Shown here one piece after another: positions 61,502 to 64,000 of a stretch of 64,000 nt of DNA. Both the position numbers and the translations under genes were made by a program. Source of the DNA: Methylobacterium sp. E-045 (GTDB lineage: Bacteria > Pseudomonadota > Alphaproteobacteria > Rhizobiales > Beijerinckiaceae); the NCBI RefSeq assembly GCF_022829685.1, contig NZ_JAKSYE010000125.1:186001-250000 (forward strand). Reading direction: 5' to 3'. Position 1 is the first letter of the stretch. The number at the start of each line of letters is the position of its first letter. The notes under the pieces are model-generated. The model had not been told where the DNA came from. It did no database searches and was given only the letters and a program-made list of their open reading frames with translations.

Positions 61502-62281
61502 TTACTTGACCGCGATGGCGAGGTTGGCGACCTCGTCGAGATAGGCCCGGATGCTGTCGGCATTGGCGCCGAAATCGCGGTCGCCGATGCGGGATGCCGA
61601 TCGCACGTCGATCCGGGCGCCGTCCGCCCTCGGCCGGACCCGGACGGTCACGTCGCTGGCGAGGTTCAGGATGAGCCCGCGCGTCACCGCCTCGATCCGG
61701 CCGTTGCCGATGCGGCCTCCGGGGCGGATCGCTTCCACGATCTGCCATTTGCGGTTCACCGCGGCCTTGCGGGCGAGTTCGAACGCGGCGTTGGCGTCGA
61801 GGTCCAGGGTGAGCGGGGCGACCTGCAGGTAGGTGGCGCGCTGCGCGGTTCGCGCCTGCGGCCCCGGATCGGGGGGATAATGTCCTTCGCGCGCCGCGAA
61901 GGCGGCATGGGAGCGCGAGAAGGCGGGCGGGTTATCGGTATCGGTGGTCACGTCGACGATGGCGGGGAGCCGCAGGCCGCGCAGCCCGACGAAGACCGGA
62001 TAGCCGAGGGTGATCGCGGCGAGGAACAGGCCGGCGAGCGCGCTTCCCACGCCGCGCGCTCCCTCGCGCCAGACCCGGACGAAGGCGAAGACGGCAAAGG
62101 CGATGGCGACGACCGCCAGGGCGAGGCCGGACGCCAGCGTCACCAGGGCGGGGCCCTCCTCCGCCCTCGGATCGCGCACCAGAACGAGGGCGAACAGGGT
62201 GACGAGGACCGACAGGATCGCGGTCCCGCGCGAGAGCGGACCGGCGCGGGTGATGGGCTCCTCGATAAGCGAACGACGCAT
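61502..62281 (-). CDS. DUF1499 membrane protein
   Basis: A 259-residue protein. Three hydrophobic helices (TAILSVLVTLFALVLV, ALAVVAIAFAVFAFV, SALAGLFLAAITLGYPVFVG) precede a DUF1499 domain that starts near residue 105 with LPAIVDVTTDTDNPPAFSRS and includes ARKAAVNRKWQIVEAIRPGG. Further on, VRVRPRADGARIDVRSASRI is typical. The domain is extracytoplasmic by topology. The function is unknown. It diverges from the marR gene. Confidence 0.88.
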   Translation of the reverse strand: MRRSLIEEPITRAGPLSRGTAILSVLVTLFALVLVRDPRAEEGPALVTLASGLALAVVAIAFAVFAFVRVWREGARGVGSALAGLFLAAITLGYPVFVGLRGLRLPAIVDVTTDTDNPPAFSRSHAAFAAREGHYPPDPGPQARTAQRATYLQVAPLTLDLDANAAFELARKAAVNRKWQIVEAIRPGGRIGNGRIEAVTRGLILNLASDVTVRVRPRADGARIDVRSASRIGDRDFGANADSIRAYLDEVANLAIAVK

Positions 62282-62438
62282 GATACGGGTGAAATCGCTG
62301 TCCGGGAGATCGCCGCGCCATCGGGAGGTCGTGCCCGCGCGCCTGAGCCCAAAGCTTTACCGGGCCTCGCATTCCGACGCCACCCGCGAGTTTTGCCGCA
62401 CTTTCGATGCCGCCCGCTTCTGCTATAGCGGCAGACAC

Positions 62439-62918
62439 ATGAGCCTCACCACAGCGCCCCGCCCCGCCGTGCCCGACGGAGCATCGGACGACCCGCTGAG
62501 GGTCTGGTTCCGCTTCATCCGCCTCAACCGGAGGGTGACCGCCGCGATGACGGCCGAGCTGCGAGGCCTCGGGTTGTCCATCCCGCAATTCGACGTGCTC
62601 TCGACGCTTACCGAACGCGAGGGGCTGACGCAGCAGGACCTCGCCGCGCGCCTCTACGTCACCAAGGGCAATGTCTCGGGATTGATCGACCGGCTCGTCC
62701 AGGCCGGTTTCGTCGAGCGCCATGCCATCCCCGGCGACCGGCGCTCCCACGCCCTCCGCCTCACTCCGGCCGGGACCGAGATCGCGGCGCGTGGCATCGC
62801 CGCGCAGAAGGCGTATGTGGCGCGCACCCTCGGGACCCTGCCGGCGCACGACATCGCGGCCTTCGAGCATCTCGTTCTGAAGTGGCGCGACGTGGCCCGC
62901 GCCGATTCGGAGACCTGA
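62439..62918 (+). CDS. MarR-family transcriptional regulator
   Basis: A 159-residue winged-helix dimer. The recognition-helix region LSIPQFDVLSTLTEREGLTQ with QDLAARLYVTKGNVSGLIDR and the wing HAIPGDRRSHALRLTPAG (residues 45-115) are classic MarR. N- and C-terminal helices form the dimer interface. It has a CTGC-TATAGCG-GCAG element just upstream that may be its own operator. The target gene is unknown; the nearest candidates are the divergent DUF1499 gene and the amine oxidase. Confidence 0.92.
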   Translation: MSLTTAPRPAVPDGASDDPLRVWFRFIRLNRRVTAAMTAELRGLGLSIPQFDVLSTLTEREGLTQQDLAARLYVTKGNVSGLIDRLVQAGFVERHAIPGDRRSHALRLTPAGTEIAARGIAAQKAYVARTLGTLPAHDIAAFEHLVLKWRDVARADSET

Positions 62919-63001
62919 AGCCGGACGACGATGCGGACACCCCTTCGCCGTCTCCCCGCGCCGCGGCGGACGTCCGCAGCACGGGCCAGATCCCCGCGCG
63001 G

Positions 63002-64000
63002 TCAGAGCGACTGACGGATAACCGGTCGGCCCTCGGCCTCGACCAGCGGGTCGATCTGGCGGGCCGCCCGCAGGCCCGCCTCGATCGCGCCCTCGACCCA
63101 ACCGGTCTTCAGGCTGGTGAAGTCGCCGGCGAAATGGATGCGGTCCTCGGGCATGGTCCATTCCCGAATCATCCAGCCGCCGCCCAGCGGAGGCGAGCCG
63201 AACGAGCCCTTGATCCAGGGCTGCTCGGTCCAGGCGAAATCCTTCACCGTGATCACCTCGTCGAACAGGTCGGGCATGTCGGCCCGGAACTGATCGACGG
63301 TCACCTGGGCGCGCGTCTCACGGGGGCGGGCCAGGATCGCCTCCGCATTCGCGCCGTTGAGGTAGAAGAAGACGTTGCCATGCGACCCGGTCTCGTTGCC
63401 GGTGATGTCGATGACCCGCTCCCAGGGCCGGTCGCCGCCGGCCATGGGCCAGCCGTGGACGTTCTTGGACAGCCAGGAGGGCGTCCTGGTCTGGACGATG
63501 ACCTTCACGGTCTTGTCCCATTCCATTTCGGCGAACATGCGCCGCTTGCCCTCCGACCAGCCGGGTTTCACGTCGATCCCGCCGAGGACGCTGAAGGGGA
63601 TCGTGGACACGATGGCGTCGCCGGAGAAGGCGCGGCCGTCCCGGGTGCCGACGCGGACGCCGCCGTCGGTCTGCTCGATGCTGACCACCTCGGCCTTGAG
63701 GACGATGTTGGCCGGGCCGATCGCCCCGGCGAGGGCCATGGGCAGGCGGTTGTTGCCACCTTCGATGCGGAACACGTTCTGGTCGCCGAAATGATAGGCG
63801 AGGTCGGGAATGGCACCCAGGGCCTGCGAGCGGCTGGTGAAGGTGCCGCCATGGGCGTCGAGGAGCTGGCAGAAGGCCTCCGATGCGCCGACGCCCTTCA
63901 CGAGGTCGCCCACCGTCACGTTGTCGTAGCGGGCGAGCGAATCCGGGTCGGGCCAGCGGGAATCGAGCACCGAATCGGTGTCGAGCCCGGCCCGGTAGAG
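63002..64000 (-). CDS. Flavin-dependent amine oxidase (N-terminus cut by window edge)
   Basis: About 332 residues are present; the frame stays open to the right edge, where the N-terminal FAD-binding part lies beyond 64,000. Visible is FRIEGGNNRLPMALAGAIGP, the monoamine-oxidase substrate-domain strand, and VKVIVQTRTPSWLSKNVHGW, then the FAD-closing segment DRIHFAGDFTSLKTGWVEGA with the Gly-Asp-Phe motif. It oxidises primary or polyamines, or is a related flavoprotein. No start codon was assigned. Codon use matches the window. Confidence 0.85.
   Translation of the reverse strand, partial: LYRAGLDTDSVLDSRWPDPDSLARYDNVTVGDLVKGVGASEAFCQLLDAHGGTFTSRSQALGAIPDLAYHFGDQNVFRIEGGNNRLPMALAGAIGPANIVLKAEVVSIEQTDGGVRVGTRDGRAFSGDAIVSTIPFSVLGGIDVKPGWSEGKRRMFAEMEWDKTVKVIVQTRTPSWLSKNVHGWPMAGGDRPWERVIDITGNETGSHGNVFFYLNGANAEAILARPRETRAQVTVDQFRADMPDLFDEVITVKDFAWTEQPWIKGSFGSPPLGGGWMIREWTMPEDRIHFAGDFTSLKTGWVEGAIEAGLRAARQIDPLVEAEGRPVIRQSL

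Overview
The window is GC-rich chromosomal DNA of an alphaproteobacterium, most likely a Methylobacterium or close relative. Reasons: a PhyR/NepR general-stress locus, a CIO-type cytochrome bd oxidase, DUF2865 and TPM/LemA genes, an HWE-family histidine kinase and a full set of alphaproteobacterial housekeeping genes. It is ordinary chromosome with two tRNA genes (Ser-GCU, Glu-UUC), no CRISPR array and no recognisable transposase or integrase. The one clear foreign patch is an AT-rich gene at 29.7-30.8 kb.

Layout. 0-14 kb: rpmG, an MFS transporter, an RND pump with its adaptor, a DUF898 membrane protein coupled to an M48 peptidase, cstA-ybdD, and lemA with two TPM genes, all on the minus strand. 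14-24 kb: a SelW-like protein coupled to an HWE kinase, a soluble chemoreceptor, an acyl-CoA synthetase, a glycosyltransferase, tRNA-Ser, a CopG-like protein and a PHB-depolymerase-type esterase. 23.6-28.3 kb: DUF983-cydA-cydB-DUF2474, divergent from a MocR-type regulator whose start codon lies inside an inverted repeat. 28.6-36.8 kb: tRNA-Glu, rlmB, the AT-rich orphan, CYTH-CHAD, tlyA, a TrmA/RlmD-type methyltransferase, an HMCES/YedK-type protein and corA. 36.8-45 kb: two SDRs, enoyl-CoA hydratase and acyl-CoA dehydrogenase, then a Sua5-type enzyme, wrbA, a GreA/B factor and acuI. 45-52.6 kb: envelope proteins, ppdK, an L,D-transpeptidase, and VOC and cNMP-binding proteins. 52.6-56.1 kb: the general stress response cluster. 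56.1-64 kb: a manganese uptake pair (OprB-type porin and mntH), DUF2865, an MBL-fold hydrolase, DUF1499, MarR and a truncated amine oxidase.

Three things stand out. (1) Many GGAAC-N16/17-CGTT boxes, the EcfG sigma-factor consensus, lie in intergenic DNA at the start of stress genes: phyR, nepR, a DUF1328 gene, a KGG-repeat gene and small secreted or unknown proteins. Two of them have no protein gene behind them. Each instead precedes a short segment ending in a strong intrinsic terminator and folding into a 5' hairpin with a C-rich loop. These are candidate EcfG-dependent small RNAs (about 42,568-42,638 and 53,907-53,994). (2) The AT-rich orphan at 29,737-30,807 aligns by eye with HslV/proteasome beta subunits, with Thr1 and Asp17 in exact register. 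It looks like an undescribed proteasome-like Ntn hydrolase carried as single-gene foreign cargo. (3) mntH and an OprB-type porin share an MntR-like operator (TATAGC-N4-GCTATA), which suggests the porin is an outer-membrane manganese channel.

Limits: all calls come from reading the sequence and the translations. No database or folding program was run.
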